Positions 24,883 to 32,783 of a stretch of 51,918 bases of DNA are shown here, in pieces. Below the pieces are notes generated by a model. The model was not told the DNA's origin. It saw only the letters and a program-made list of their open reading frames with translations, and ran no database searches. Origin of the DNA: Sulfuritalea sp. (GTDB lineage: Bacteria; Pseudomonadota; Gammaproteobacteria; Burkholderiales; Rhodocyclaceae); contig NZ_JAFLDR010000029.1 in the NCBI RefSeq assembly GCF_017302275.1, positions 1 through 51,918 of the forward strand. The letters run 5' to 3'. Every line of letters begins with the position of its first letter. Positions within the stretch are counted from its first letter, which is position 1. Both the position numbers and the translations under genes were made by a program.

Positions 24883-27800
24883 ATGGGCCCATCGAACCGC
24901 GCCTCCGCCGAGGGGCCTGAAGGCATCGCCGAGCCGATGTACTGGGTGCCATCGCGCCGCTTCCTGCGTCGCGCCATACTCGCCATCTGCGTCGGCGCCA
25001 TCGGATTCCTTGCCGTGGTACTGCTCTACGCGCCAGAGCAGCATGCGCGCATGGTTGGGCCCGGTATTCTGCTGCTGGTCGGGGTGGCGGCGTGGATGTT
25101 CGAGGCGAGCGGACGGGTCAGGACCAGTGTGCTGGTGCTGGTCGTCGGTTCCTGGATCGTTGCCACGACGATTTGCGTCTTCAATGGCGGTGTGCGCACG
25201 CCGGTGGTAATTGCTCTTCCCTTGCTCGTCGTCATGGCCGGTTGGCTGCTTGGTACGCGCAGCGCAATGGTGATGGCGGCGCTCAGCATGACGGCCACCC
25301 TGGGCTTCGTCATCGCGGAATCGCGGGGCGTGCTGCCGGCGCAGCCGCCGACGCCGCCAGCCATGTACTGGGTGGTACAGGCCACTGTCATGGTGATCTC
25401 GGCCATCCTGATCCGCTTTTTCATAGGCTCGTATCGGCAGCGAATCGAGGAAGTGCGGGGCTTGAGCGGCAACCTCGCCCGGCTCGAGGCCGAGGCGGCG
25501 ATGGCCGAGACGATACGCCGCAACAGCCACCTGCTGGACAGTACCGGCCGGATGGCCAAGGTCGGTGGCTGGGAACTCGACCTGGCGAGCCGCAAGCTGA
25601 CCTGGACCACCGAAGTGTTTCGCATCCATGAGATCCAGCCCGGAGTTGCGCCCGCTGTGGACGAGGCCACCGGCTATTACGCCGCAGAAGCGCGCCCGAT
25701 GATCGAGTCCGCCTTGCGCGATGCCACCGAGCGGGGCATTGCCTATGACCTTGAACTGCCACTTGTCACCGCCGGCGGCCGCCGTATCTGGGTGCGAACC
25801 ATCGGCGAACCGCAGTTCGTCGATGGTAAGGTGCGACGCCTGAGCGGCACGATCCAGGACATCAGCGACCAGAAGCAGGCGGCGCAGGCCCTGAAGATCA
25901 GCGTCGATAACCTGCACCGCACGCTGGAGAGCATTGGCGAGGGCATCTTCGCCTATGACGGCCGCGACCCGAGCGGGCACCTGCTGTTCGCCAATGACGA
26001 ATTCTTCCGCATCTGGAAAATTCCGCTGGAGGAGGCGCCGAATACCGGTCGCGCCGAGATCATTTCTGCGGCGCGCAAGCTGTTCATCGATCCGGATGCC
26101 GAAGTCGCCCGCATCGGCGAAATCCTCGCCTCGTCGACGCCCCACGAAGATCGCGTGCCGCTCAACGACGGCCGCATGCTCTTGCGTCGCAGCGCACCCA
26201 TCATGGGCAACGGCGGCGTGTCGCGGGTCTGGACCTTTCGCGACATTACGAACGAGGAGCAGGCGCTGGTTGCATTGCAGGAGCGCGAGGAGCAACTGCG
26301 CCGTGCGCAGGAAATCGCCCACCTCGGCAGTTTCGACTGGGACCCTGTTTCCGGCGCACTGCGCTGGTCCGAGGAGCATTTCCGGCTGTGGGGCCTGGAG
26401 CCGGGCGTTGCGACGCCGGAATACGCGCTGTTCCGTGCCGGTGTTCATCCGGACGACGTGGCGCAGCTGGAGGCGGCTCTGCAGACGGCCATCGGGGGCG
26501 GGCGCTGGTACGACTGCAAACACCGGGTGGTCTGGCCGGATGGCGGCGTGCGCCACATTCACGGCCGCGGCGAGGTGATGTTCGACGGCAGTGGGCAGGC
26601 CGTACGCATGCTGGGTACCGTGCAGGACATCACCGAGCGCGTGGCGGCCGAAGAAGCCCTGATCGCCGCGCGCGACGAAGCCGACGATGCGAAGAAGGAG
26701 GCCGACGCAGCCAACGCCGCGAAATCCGAATTCCTCTCCAACATGAGCCACGAGATACGCACGCCGCTCAATGCCGTGCTCGGCCTGGCCCAGGTCGGCC
26801 AGCGCGAAACGGAAGGAGCGCCGGTGCGCCGATTGTTCGACCAGATGCTCGACTCCGGAAAACACCTGCTCGGCATCATCAACAACATCCTTGATTTCTC
26901 CAAGATCGAGGCCGGCAAGCTTTCGGTCGAAACGGAAGCCGTCAGCCTGCGGCGACTCACGGAACGCGTCCTGGGCTTCTGTGCGGCGCGCGCGGAGGAA
27001 AAAGGGCTGATCCTGCGCTTCGAACGTGGCGCGGATCTGCCCGAGGCCTTTCAGGCCGACTTCCTGCGACTGTCCCAGGTGCTTGGCAACCTGCTTGATA
27101 ACGCGATCAAGTTCACGTCTCGGGGCGAAGTCGTGCTTGCGGTCGACCGGATTGGCGACACGCTGCGTTTCCGGGTGCGCGACACCGGAATCGGCATGAG
27201 CGCCGAGCAAGTCGCCCGTGTCTTCCTGCCCTTCGAGCAGGCCGACGGATCGACCACGCGCCGCTACGGCGGAACCGGCCTCGGGCTGGTGATCTGCAAG
27301 CGATTGGTGGAACTCATGGGCGGCACGCTGCAGGTCGAGAGCGCCGCCGGCAGCGGCAGCCAGTTCGAATTCGTGCTGCGCCTGGTCGCGGCTGCCGCGC
27401 CGGCAGCCGTCGATGCGGGTGACGTCCTCCCTGCAGTCGCCGACGTGACGCGTTTGACGCGGAGCCTCGACGGCATGCGCATCCTCGTCGCCGAGGACAA
27501 TCCGGTGAACCAGGCTGTTCTCAAGGAATTGCTGGGGCAGGAAGGCGCGCAGCTGATCTGTGCCGACGACGGCTTGCAGGCGCTGGAACGCATTGCCGCC
27601 ATGCCCGCGGACGGGCCCGACATAGTCCTCACGGACATCCAGATGCCGAACATGGATGGCCACCAGCTGGCCAGGCGCCTGCGCGAGTTGCATCCCTCGC
27701 TACCGGTGATCGGACTCACCGCGCATGCCTTTGCCGAGGAGCGCCAGCGCTGCTTCGACAGCGGCATGAAGGAGCACATGACCAAGCCGATCGAGTTGAA

Positions 27801-28281
27801 CAGCCTGGTTCGCGTGCTGCGCCGGCATGCCCGTTGGTGGGCGCCGCCGGTGGCGGACGACATCGTGCCGCCAGCGACCGAAGCAAGTGCCCGTGGGGCG
27901 CCGGCTCTTGCGACAGGCGGCGGACTGGTGGACTGGGATGCCATGCTCGGCAAGTACCAGGGCCGCCAGGCCTTCGTAGACAAGCTGGTCGGCATCGCCC
28001 TCGCGTCGCAGGCGACGGCTCCCGTCCGGCTGCGCGACGCCGCCGGGCGGCTGGACTTCGACGCCCTTGCCTTCACCGCGCACAGCATCAAGGGCATGAG
28101 CGCCAATTTCAGCGCCGCTCGCTTGCACAGCTTGGCGGTGGAAACCGAAGCGGCCGCCCGCGAACGCCGCGACGATGCCGGGGCCATGGCGCTGCGCCTC
28201 GCGGACCTCATGGACGAGTTCCTCGCGGCACTTGCTGCCCGGATGGGCAAGGCGACGGGTGCCGTGCCGTCGGCCTCGTGA
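24883..28281 (+). CDS. Large hybrid sensor histidine kinase with three PAS regions, receiver and HPt
   Basis: The 1132-residue protein starts with about six membrane helices (20-190), homologous to those of the kinase at 17366 (TICVFNGGVRTPVVIALPLLVV versus SICVFFGGVHTAIFIVYPLLIV). Then follow three PAS-type segments (GRMAKVGGWELDL; ESIGEGIFAYDGRD; EIAHLGSFDWDPVSG), MSHEIRTPLNAVLG near 620, an ATPase domain (NAIKFT, DTGIGMS, GGTGLGLVI), a receiver (ILVAEDNPVN, IVLTDIQMPNMDG, near 865-990) and a C-terminal HPt domain (FTAHSIKGMSANFSAARL, His near 1067). This is a complete in-protein phosphorelay. It diverges from hoxF, so a link to hydrogenase control is possible. Confidence 0.88.
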   Translation: MGPSNRASAEGPEGIAEPMYWVPSRRFLRRAILAICVGAIGFLAVVLLYAPEQHARMVGPGILLLVGVAAWMFEASGRVRTSVLVLVVGSWIVATTICVFNGGVRTPVVIALPLLVVMAGWLLGTRSAMVMAALSMTATLGFVIAESRGVLPAQPPTPPAMYWVVQATVMVISAILIRFFIGSYRQRIEEVRGLSGNLARLEAEAAMAETIRRNSHLLDSTGRMAKVGGWELDLASRKLTWTTEVFRIHEIQPGVAPAVDEATGYYAAEARPMIESALRDATERGIAYDLELPLVTAGGRRIWVRTIGEPQFVDGKVRRLSGTIQDISDQKQAAQALKISVDNLHRTLESIGEGIFAYDGRDPSGHLLFANDEFFRIWKIPLEEAPNTGRAEIISAARKLFIDPDAEVARIGEILASSTPHEDRVPLNDGRMLLRRSAPIMGNGGVSRVWTFRDITNEEQALVALQEREEQLRRAQEIAHLGSFDWDPVSGALRWSEEHFRLWGLEPGVATPEYALFRAGVHPDDVAQLEAALQTAIGGGRWYDCKHRVVWPDGGVRHIHGRGEVMFDGSGQAVRMLGTVQDITERVAAEEALIAARDEADDAKKEADAANAAKSEFLSNMSHEIRTPLNAVLGLAQVGQRETEGAPVRRLFDQMLDSGKHLLGIINNILDFSKIEAGKLSVETEAVSLRRLTERVLGFCAARAEEKGLILRFERGADLPEAFQADFLRLSQVLGNLLDNAIKFTSRGEVVLAVDRIGDTLRFRVRDTGIGMSAEQVARVFLPFEQADGSTTRRYGGTGLGLVICKRLVELMGGTLQVESAAGSGSQFEFVLRLVAAAAPAAVDAGDVLPAVADVTRLTRSLDGMRILVAEDNPVNQAVLKELLGQEGAQLICADDGLQALERIAAMPADGPDIVLTDIQMPNMDGHQLARRLRELHPSLPVIGLTAHAFAEERQRCFDSGMKEHMTKPIELNSLVRVLRRHARWWAPPVADDIVPPATEASARGAPALATGGGLVDWDAMLGKYQGRQAFVDKLVGIALASQATAPVRLRDAAGRLDFDALAFTAHSIKGMSANFSAARLHSLAVETEAAARERRDDAGAMALRLADLMDEFLAALAARMGKATGAVPSAS

Positions 28282-28405
28282 CCGGGTTCCTGCGGCAGGA
28301 GCTCGGAGCCGGAAAGCAGGTCCGATACGCTGATCCGGCCGGATTGGTTGCTACCATGCGCGCTGCGCCCCGTCATTGCGAATTCACAGCGAGAAGACGC
28401 ATTTC

Positions 28406-29317
28406 ATGACTATCGACAGTCCCTTCGCCGCGCTCGGCAATGTCAGCGATACCGAAGAGGTGGAAGCCCAGGTGGACGCCATCGTCCGCCGCTTTGCGCC
28501 GGGACACGACCTGACGCGTGTCGATGCGGCCTTTTCCCTGCTGGATCGCGCCTTTGCCGGCGACCTGCCAGGCTACCAGAAGCTCAAGACCCTTTACCAC
28601 AACCGCACCCACACCAACGAAGTGGTGCTGTGCACGGCGCGCATGCTGCACGGCATGCAGCTCGCGGGACAGGGGCTGGATGGCGACCATATCGACGCCG
28701 CACTGATAGGCGCCCTGATGCACGACGTCGGTTACCTGATGCGCGATGACGAGGCGAGCGGGACCGGCGCCCAGTTCACCGACAACCACGTGCTGCGCGG
28801 CGTAGAGTTCGCACGCCGCCACTTGCAGGATATGCCGGCCAAGTTAGTGGACGTGACGGTGAAAGTGATCCTGCTCACCGACCATCGCAAGCACCCGGAC
28901 TGGGTGCGGCTGGACAACGTGCAGCAGCAACGGGCCGCCTATGCCACGGCAACCGCCGACCTGATCGGCCAGATGGCCAATCGCGAATACCTCGAACGCG
29001 TGCTGTTCCTCTACTACGAGTTCGAGGAAGCGCAAATGGGCGGCTTCGCCGACATCCACGACCTGCTGGAAAAGACCACTGCCTTCTACCGCGCCACCAA
29101 GACGCGCCTGGAGCAGGATCTGAATGGCTTGTCTGCCCATCTGGGTCGGCACTTCGACCAGCAGACCGGCATCGGGAGAAACTTCTACCAGGAATCGATA
29201 GACCGCAACCTGGGCTACCTCGAGCGCGTGGTCGCGGTCGAACGCGACCATCGCCTGGAACATCTGCGCCGTGGGCAAGTGGTTGAAAAGCTGCTGGATA
29301 TGAAGGGCGGGAGATGA
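28406..29317 (+). CDS. HD-domain metal-dependent phosphohydrolase-like protein
   Basis: The 303-residue protein has the HD signature: YHNRTHTNEV near residue 64 supplies the first His, and ALMHDVGYLMRDD near 108 supplies the HD pair. TDNHVLRGVEF and LLTDHRKHP add further possible ligands. HD proteins of this shape hydrolyse phosphate esters, including cyclic nucleotides. No PDEase HYD-GYP motif is seen, so cyclic-di-GMP is not implied. It follows the large kinase gene by 124 bp and precedes nikR, and could be the kinase output or an independent gene. Confidence 0.7.
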   Translation: MTIDSPFAALGNVSDTEEVEAQVDAIVRRFAPGHDLTRVDAAFSLLDRAFAGDLPGYQKLKTLYHNRTHTNEVVLCTARMLHGMQLAGQGLDGDHIDAALIGALMHDVGYLMRDDEASGTGAQFTDNHVLRGVEFARRHLQDMPAKLVDVTVKVILLTDHRKHPDWVRLDNVQQQRAAYATATADLIGQMANREYLERVLFLYYEFEEAQMGGFADIHDLLEKTTAFYRATKTRLEQDLNGLSAHLGRHFDQQTGIGRNFYQESIDRNLGYLERVVAVERDHRLEHLRRGQVVEKLLDMKGGR

Positions 29318-29363
29318 CGACAAAGACATATTGCGCAAGGCGCATGGCCTGGCAGGAATCCTG

Positions 29364-29846
29364 ATGGAGCGCATCACCATTTCGCTGGATGCCGACCTTG
29401 CCGCGGAATTCGACCGGCTGATCGCCGAACGCGGCTACCAGAACCGTTCGGAGGCGGTGCGCGACCTGCTGCGCGCCCACCTGGAAAGCTCCCGCCAGCT
29501 GCGCGGCGAGGCGACGCATTGCGTAGCCAACCTTTCCTACGTGTACAACCACCATGAGCGCGACCTGGCCGAGCGGCTGACGGCCTTGCAGCACGGCCAG
29601 CACGACCTTACCGTGGCGACGCTGCACGCCCACCTCGACCACGAGAACTGCCTCGAAAGCGTGATCCTGCGTGGGCCGACTGCCGCCGTGCGCGGCTTTG
29701 CCGATTCGCTGATCGCCGAGCGCGGCGTGCGCCACGGCCAGCTCAACCTGATCGACGTCGAGATCGACACCGGCCACGGCCACGGCCACGGCTACCGCCC
29801 CGCCGGCAGCGGCCATGGCCACGTCCATCTGAAGCCGAAAACCTGA
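29364..29846 (+). CDS. nikR: Nickel-responsive regulator NikR
   Basis: The 160-residue protein has the ribbon-helix-helix DNA-binding start MERITISLDADLAAEFDRL and the NikR ACT-like domain. All four high-affinity nickel ligands are present: His77, His88 and His90 in TLHAHLDHENC, and Cys96. A His-rich tail (GHGHGHG, GHGHVH) is an unusual addition that could buffer nickel. Nickel-bound NikR represses uptake genes. The NiCoT permease 1.5 kb away has a matching operator, and the main nickel client, the Hox hydrogenase, is 5 kb to the left. Confidence 0.93.
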   Translation: MERITISLDADLAAEFDRLIAERGYQNRSEAVRDLLRAHLESSRQLRGEATHCVANLSYVYNHHERDLAERLTALQHGQHDLTVATLHAHLDHENCLESVILRGPTAAVRGFADSLIAERGVRHGQLNLIDVEIDTGHGHGHGYRPAGSGHGHVHLKPKT

Positions 29847-29853
29847 TCGCGCC

Positions 29854-30489
29854 GTGGCGGTTCCCGATCACCTCGTCCTCGCAGCGCGTGACCTCGTCGC
29901 CGGCGCCGCATGGCTGGAACGGCAACTCGGTGCGACACTCACCGGCGGCGGGAAACACGCGCGGATGGGCACCCACAATCGCCTGCTGAAGCTCGGCGAG
30001 CGCTTCTATCTCGAACTGATCGCGATCGACCCGCAAGCGTCGCCGCCGGGGCGGCCGCGCTGGTTCGACCTCGATCGCCTTGAGCTGCCGGTGGATCGTC
30101 CGCGCCTGATCCACTGGGTGGCGCGCAGCGACGACATCGTGCGCGACACTGCCGCATGCGGCGAGGCGTCCAGCGAAATCCTGGACATGGAACGCGGCGA
30201 TTTTCGCTGGCGGATAAGCGTTCCTCGTGGCGGCAGCCTGCCGGGCGACGGCCTGGTGCCGACCTTGATCCAGTGGGATGTGCCGTTCCATCCCGCCGAC
30301 CGGCTGCCGGGCGCGGATTGCGCGCTGATGAAACTGGAAGCCTTTCATCCCGGACCGGCGGATATTCGCATCCGACTCGCTGCGCTCGGCCTTGATACCC
30401 GGCTGGACCTGCAGCCCTGCGCTGCCGGCGAAGCGGCAGAAATGGTGGCCTACGTACGCTGCCCGCGGGGCCTCGTCGAACTCGATTGA
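29854..30489 (+). CDS. Glyoxalase-like (VOC superfamily) protein
   Basis: The 211-residue protein begins PDHLVLAARDLVAGAAWLERQLGA, the usual first strand-helix of the glyoxalase-like domain, with a candidate metal His in it, and has YLELIAIDPQA near residue 52. It ends in a second half-domain with LKLEAFHPGPADIRIRLAALG-type sequence. Members bind a metal and small ketoacids or epoxides, but no specific reaction can be named. It starts at a GTG seven bases after the nikR stop, so it is probably co-transcribed with nikR, although a nickel role is not implied. Confidence 0.68.
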   Translation: MAVPDHLVLAARDLVAGAAWLERQLGATLTGGGKHARMGTHNRLLKLGERFYLELIAIDPQASPPGRPRWFDLDRLELPVDRPRLIHWVARSDDIVRDTAACGEASSEILDMERGDFRWRISVPRGGSLPGDGLVPTLIQWDVPFHPADRLPGADCALMKLEAFHPGPADIRIRLAALGLDTRLDLQPCAAGEAAEMVAYVRCPRGLVELD

Positions 30490-30504
30490 TGTGGCGCGAG
30501 GGCG

Positions 30505-31332
30505 TCAGTTCGCCGTGCCGCCGGCGGCGGCCAGTCGCGTGCCGCGCGCCAGCCAGTTGCCGAGCACGAAACTGGCGCCGATCAGGACGATCACGCCGCA
30601 ACCGACCAGCAATTCCTTGCCTTCGTACCACTGGGCAATGTCCGCCTGCCGCCAGCGCGCGAGGCCGAATCCGGCGACGGCGAAGCTGATGGCGGCGACC
30701 ATCAGCCCCATGACTCGCGAGGCGATGCGCGCGCGATGGTCGGCGCGGCGCAGCAGGCGGGCGATCCACAGGCCGTTGGCGCCGTCCGCCAGCAGCATGC
30801 CGGCGGTGAAGGCGAAGCCCAGGGCCAGGCTGTGGCCGACGCCGCCGTGCCGGGTCGCGGTCACGGCGAACAGCGCGGCTTGGCTCACGGTATCGAAGGA
30901 CAGCGCGAACAGCGCGCCGACAGCGGCGATCGCCAGCGGATGCGAGGTCGCCTGCAGGCGGCTGAGCAGGCCGGCCTTGATGCCGAGCGGCGCCACGATG
31001 GCGTCGGCCGGGGCGGTGAGCACGGCATGCAGGTTGAGCAGGCCGAGCAGGGTCAGGAAGGCGATGGAAATCCAGGTGCCGAGGTCGTCGAGCCATTCCG
31101 GAACCTGCCAAGCGGCGGAGGCCAGGCCGACGCCCAGTGCGATCATCATGACCACGACGCCGTGGCCCAGCGAGAACAGCGAGCCGCACCAGCGGGCGCG
31201 TGCCGGCATGCAGCGCAGGTTGTGGCGGGTCAGGCCGTCGATGGTGGCGAGGTGGTCGGCGTCGAGACCGTGCTTGGCGCCGAGGATGAAAACCAGCCCG
31301 AGCAGGGCAAACCATTCAGTGGGCAGATCCAT
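30505..31332 (-). CDS. NiCoT-family nickel/cobalt permease
   Basis: The 275-residue membrane protein has the NiCoT signature H-x4-DH in AKHGLDADHLATID (His21, Asp26, His27) and SLGHGVVVMM near residue 55, and about seven to eight helices. NiCoT proteins import nickel or cobalt with high affinity. Presence of a NikR-like operator 25 bp before the start and of nikR and [NiFe] hydrogenase genes nearby argues for nickel. It is convergent with the nikR transcript, with only 15 bp between the glyoxalase-like gene and its stop. Confidence 0.88.
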   Translation of the reverse strand: MDLPTEWFALLGLVFILGAKHGLDADHLATIDGLTRHNLRCMPARARWCGSLFSLGHGVVVMMIALGVGLASAAWQVPEWLDDLGTWISIAFLTLLGLLNLHAVLTAPADAIVAPLGIKAGLLSRLQATSHPLAIAAVGALFALSFDTVSQAALFAVTATRHGGVGHSLALGFAFTAGMLLADGANGLWIARLLRRADHRARIASRVMGLMVAAISFAVAGFGLARWRQADIAQWYEGKELLVGCGVIVLIGASFVLGNWLARGTRLAAAGGTAN

Positions 31333-31356
31333 GTCGCGGGTCCTCGTTGGAAGTCG

Positions 31357-31383
31357 GTATGAAGTCTATTGAAAACCTCATAC
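31357..31383 (-). promoter_or_regulatory. NikR-box-like operator in front of the nickel permease
   Basis: The palindromic half-sites GTATGA (31357-31362) and TCATAC (31378-31383) match the Escherichia coli NikR operator half-sites exactly, but the spacer is 15 rather than 16 bp. The site lies 25-51 bp upstream of the permease ATG, where bound repressor would block transcription. Confidence 0.72.
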
Positions 31384-31431
31384 AAAATCCATGCCCGGCC
31401 GTAGCCACGGAACAACTGCTTGTGCACCAGT

Positions 31432-31498
31432 GGGTTAGCTGCGATCCATCGATCTTGGCCGGTTAGTCGCTATGCGGCGTTTTCAGACAAGCTAACCG
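31432..31498. repeat. Alternative-pairing inverted repeats in a non-coding gap
   Basis: GGGTTAGC (31432-31439) and CGGTTAG (31460-31466) can both pair with the single right arm GCTAACCG (31491-31498), giving two mutually exclusive hairpins. The segment lies between the permease promoter region and the stop of the 81-residue gene. No T-tract follows. Nothing else was seen in this 170-bp gap apart from the NikR-like site. Confidence 0.45.
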
Positions 31499-31503
31499 CC
31501 GAA

Positions 31504-31749
31504 TCAGTCCAGCCAGCGCACCAGGTAGTACAAGCGAAAGCCCTCGGACGAGCGCGACGGCCCCATCACCTCGGCGGCATGGAGGTTGCCCGCCGGGTCG
31601 GCCATGGCCAGCGCCGTGGCCTCGTCTGCCACGATATCGACGCAGGTCTCGGCAAAGCGTTTGCGCGATCCGCGCCGCGCATGGACCACGGCGAACTGCG
31701 CGCGCACCAGTTGCGGCGCCTCGGCATCCAGATACACGCCGCCCTTCAT
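31504..31749 (-). CDS. Small uncharacterised protein, 81 residues, end of the MoxR-VWA operon
   Basis: The product (MKGGVYLDAEAPQLVRAQFAV..., ending RLYYLVRWLD) has no cysteine motif beyond one Cys, no membrane helix and no family I recognise. It begins within the stop codon of the preceding gene (ATGA), so it is very likely translated together with it. Being the fourth gene of an overlapping MoxR ATPase set, it may be an accessory of that complex. Confidence 0.6.
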   Translation of the reverse strand: MKGGVYLDAEAPQLVRAQFAVVHARRGSRKRFAETCVDIVADEATALAMADPAGNLHAAEVMGPSRSSEGFRLYYLVRWLD

Positions 31750-32783
31750 GGTGGGCTCCCGCGCAGCACGCGCAGATGATCCTGCAGCGGCGCAAACAGC
31801 GGTTCGAGGTGGCGCCGCATCAGTGCACCGACCGCGCTGGTTCGGGTCAGGATGGGCGCGGCGGAGGCGTCCGACAGGCCCGCCAGGGCGGCCATCGCCT
31901 GCGCGTCCGGCAGGCGCTCTCCCTTCATGTGGGGCGGAACTTCGAGCCCGCGCAGCGCGGCGAAATAGTTGCCGACGATGTCCAGCAGCAGGTACACCGC
32001 GTCCGGTGCCGGCGGTTTTTCCATGACCAACTCGGTCGCCGCGAGGAAACTCTGGCCGCTCGCCGAGCGGCAACGGGCCAGCAACCGCGCCCAGGGTTCG
32101 CCGGCCGCAGCCAGCGCCAGGAGGTCGCCCGGCAGCTCGCGTGGCGTGCCGCCCGGCAACGCATCCGGACGGTGTTCGAGGAAGCCGATGAAGTAGTGTG
32201 GGCGGCGCCGGGCTTTCGCCCAGAGTTGTTCGGCGGCGGTGTCGTCGAGCAGATCGGCGCCGATCACGGCGCGGATCGAATGCATGGCGAGGATCGGGTC
32301 CTCCTCGAATGGCAGGTGTTCGATCAGGAATCCGGCCAGCACCGGCCCCATCCTTCCCTGCCGCACGGCGGCATGTTCGAGCATGCTGCGCGCCACTTCC
32401 ATGGTCGGCAGCGCCCACCAGGCGCGGCGCGCCAGTTCGTCGTCAAGAGTCGGCGCCAGCGCCACGGCGGTGACCGCCTCCGGTTCGCCGAGCTTGAGCA
32501 GGGCGGCCAGGTTTTTCGGGCTGGCATGCCCCATGCGCGTCCAGTGCCGCAGGTGCACCGGGTAGCCACCGGGCGAATCCAGGGCATGGCCACCGAGCAG
32601 TTCGCGCACCCGCATCAGGTACAGGTCGGCGCGGCAATTGCGATTCAGCGTGATGCGCGCCTCGCCCTTCGGTGTCAGCGCATGCAGCGTCATCGTTCCC
32701 TCGTCGATGCGCACCGCGTGCAGCTCGCCGGCCAGCAGGATATTGAGGCGCAGTGCGTCCTCGGCGGCGAGTTCGGCCTTCAA
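31746..32783 (-). CDS. Uncharacterised 345-residue protein of the MoxR-VWA operon (DsrS-like?)
   Basis: An alpha-helical soluble protein. It has an N-terminal beta-rich part (LHALTPKGEARITLNRNC, near residues 33-50) and a helical repeat-like remainder with many Ala/Leu positions (ALAPTLDDELARRAWWALPTMEVARSMLEH). The arrangement beside MoxR and VWA genes, and the size, resemble proteins annotated as DsrS in sulfur-oxidising bacteria, but I cannot confirm that. It overlaps the VWA gene by four bases upstream and the 81-residue gene downstream. A degenerate copy of the dispersed motif (32444-32468) encodes LAPTLDD. Confidence 0.55.
   Translation of the reverse strand: MKAELAAEDALRLNILLAGELHAVRIDEGTMTLHALTPKGEARITLNRNCRADLYLMRVRELLGGHALDSPGGYPVHLRHWTRMGHASPKNLAALLKLGEPEAVTAVALAPTLDDELARRAWWALPTMEVARSMLEHAAVRQGRMGPVLAGFLIEHLPFEEDPILAMHSIRAVIGADLLDDTAAEQLWAKARRRPHYFIGFLEHRPDALPGGTPRELPGDLLALAAAGEPWARLLARCRSASGQSFLAATELVMEKPPAPDAVYLLLDIVGNYFAALRGLEVPPHMKGERLPDAQAMAALAGLSDASAAPILTRTSAVGALMRRHLEPLFAPLQDHLRVLRGSPP

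Noticed and set aside
24820-27693. A 957-codon minus-strand frame opposite the large hybrid kinase
   Set aside because: It is composition-driven antisense. The plus strand encodes intact PAS, kinase and receiver motifs.
31432-31498. Resemblance to an integron attC site (GTTAG.../...CTAAC arms)
   Set aside because: The arms do not fit the GTTRRRY and RYYYAAC core-site consensus, and there is no integrase or cassette array.
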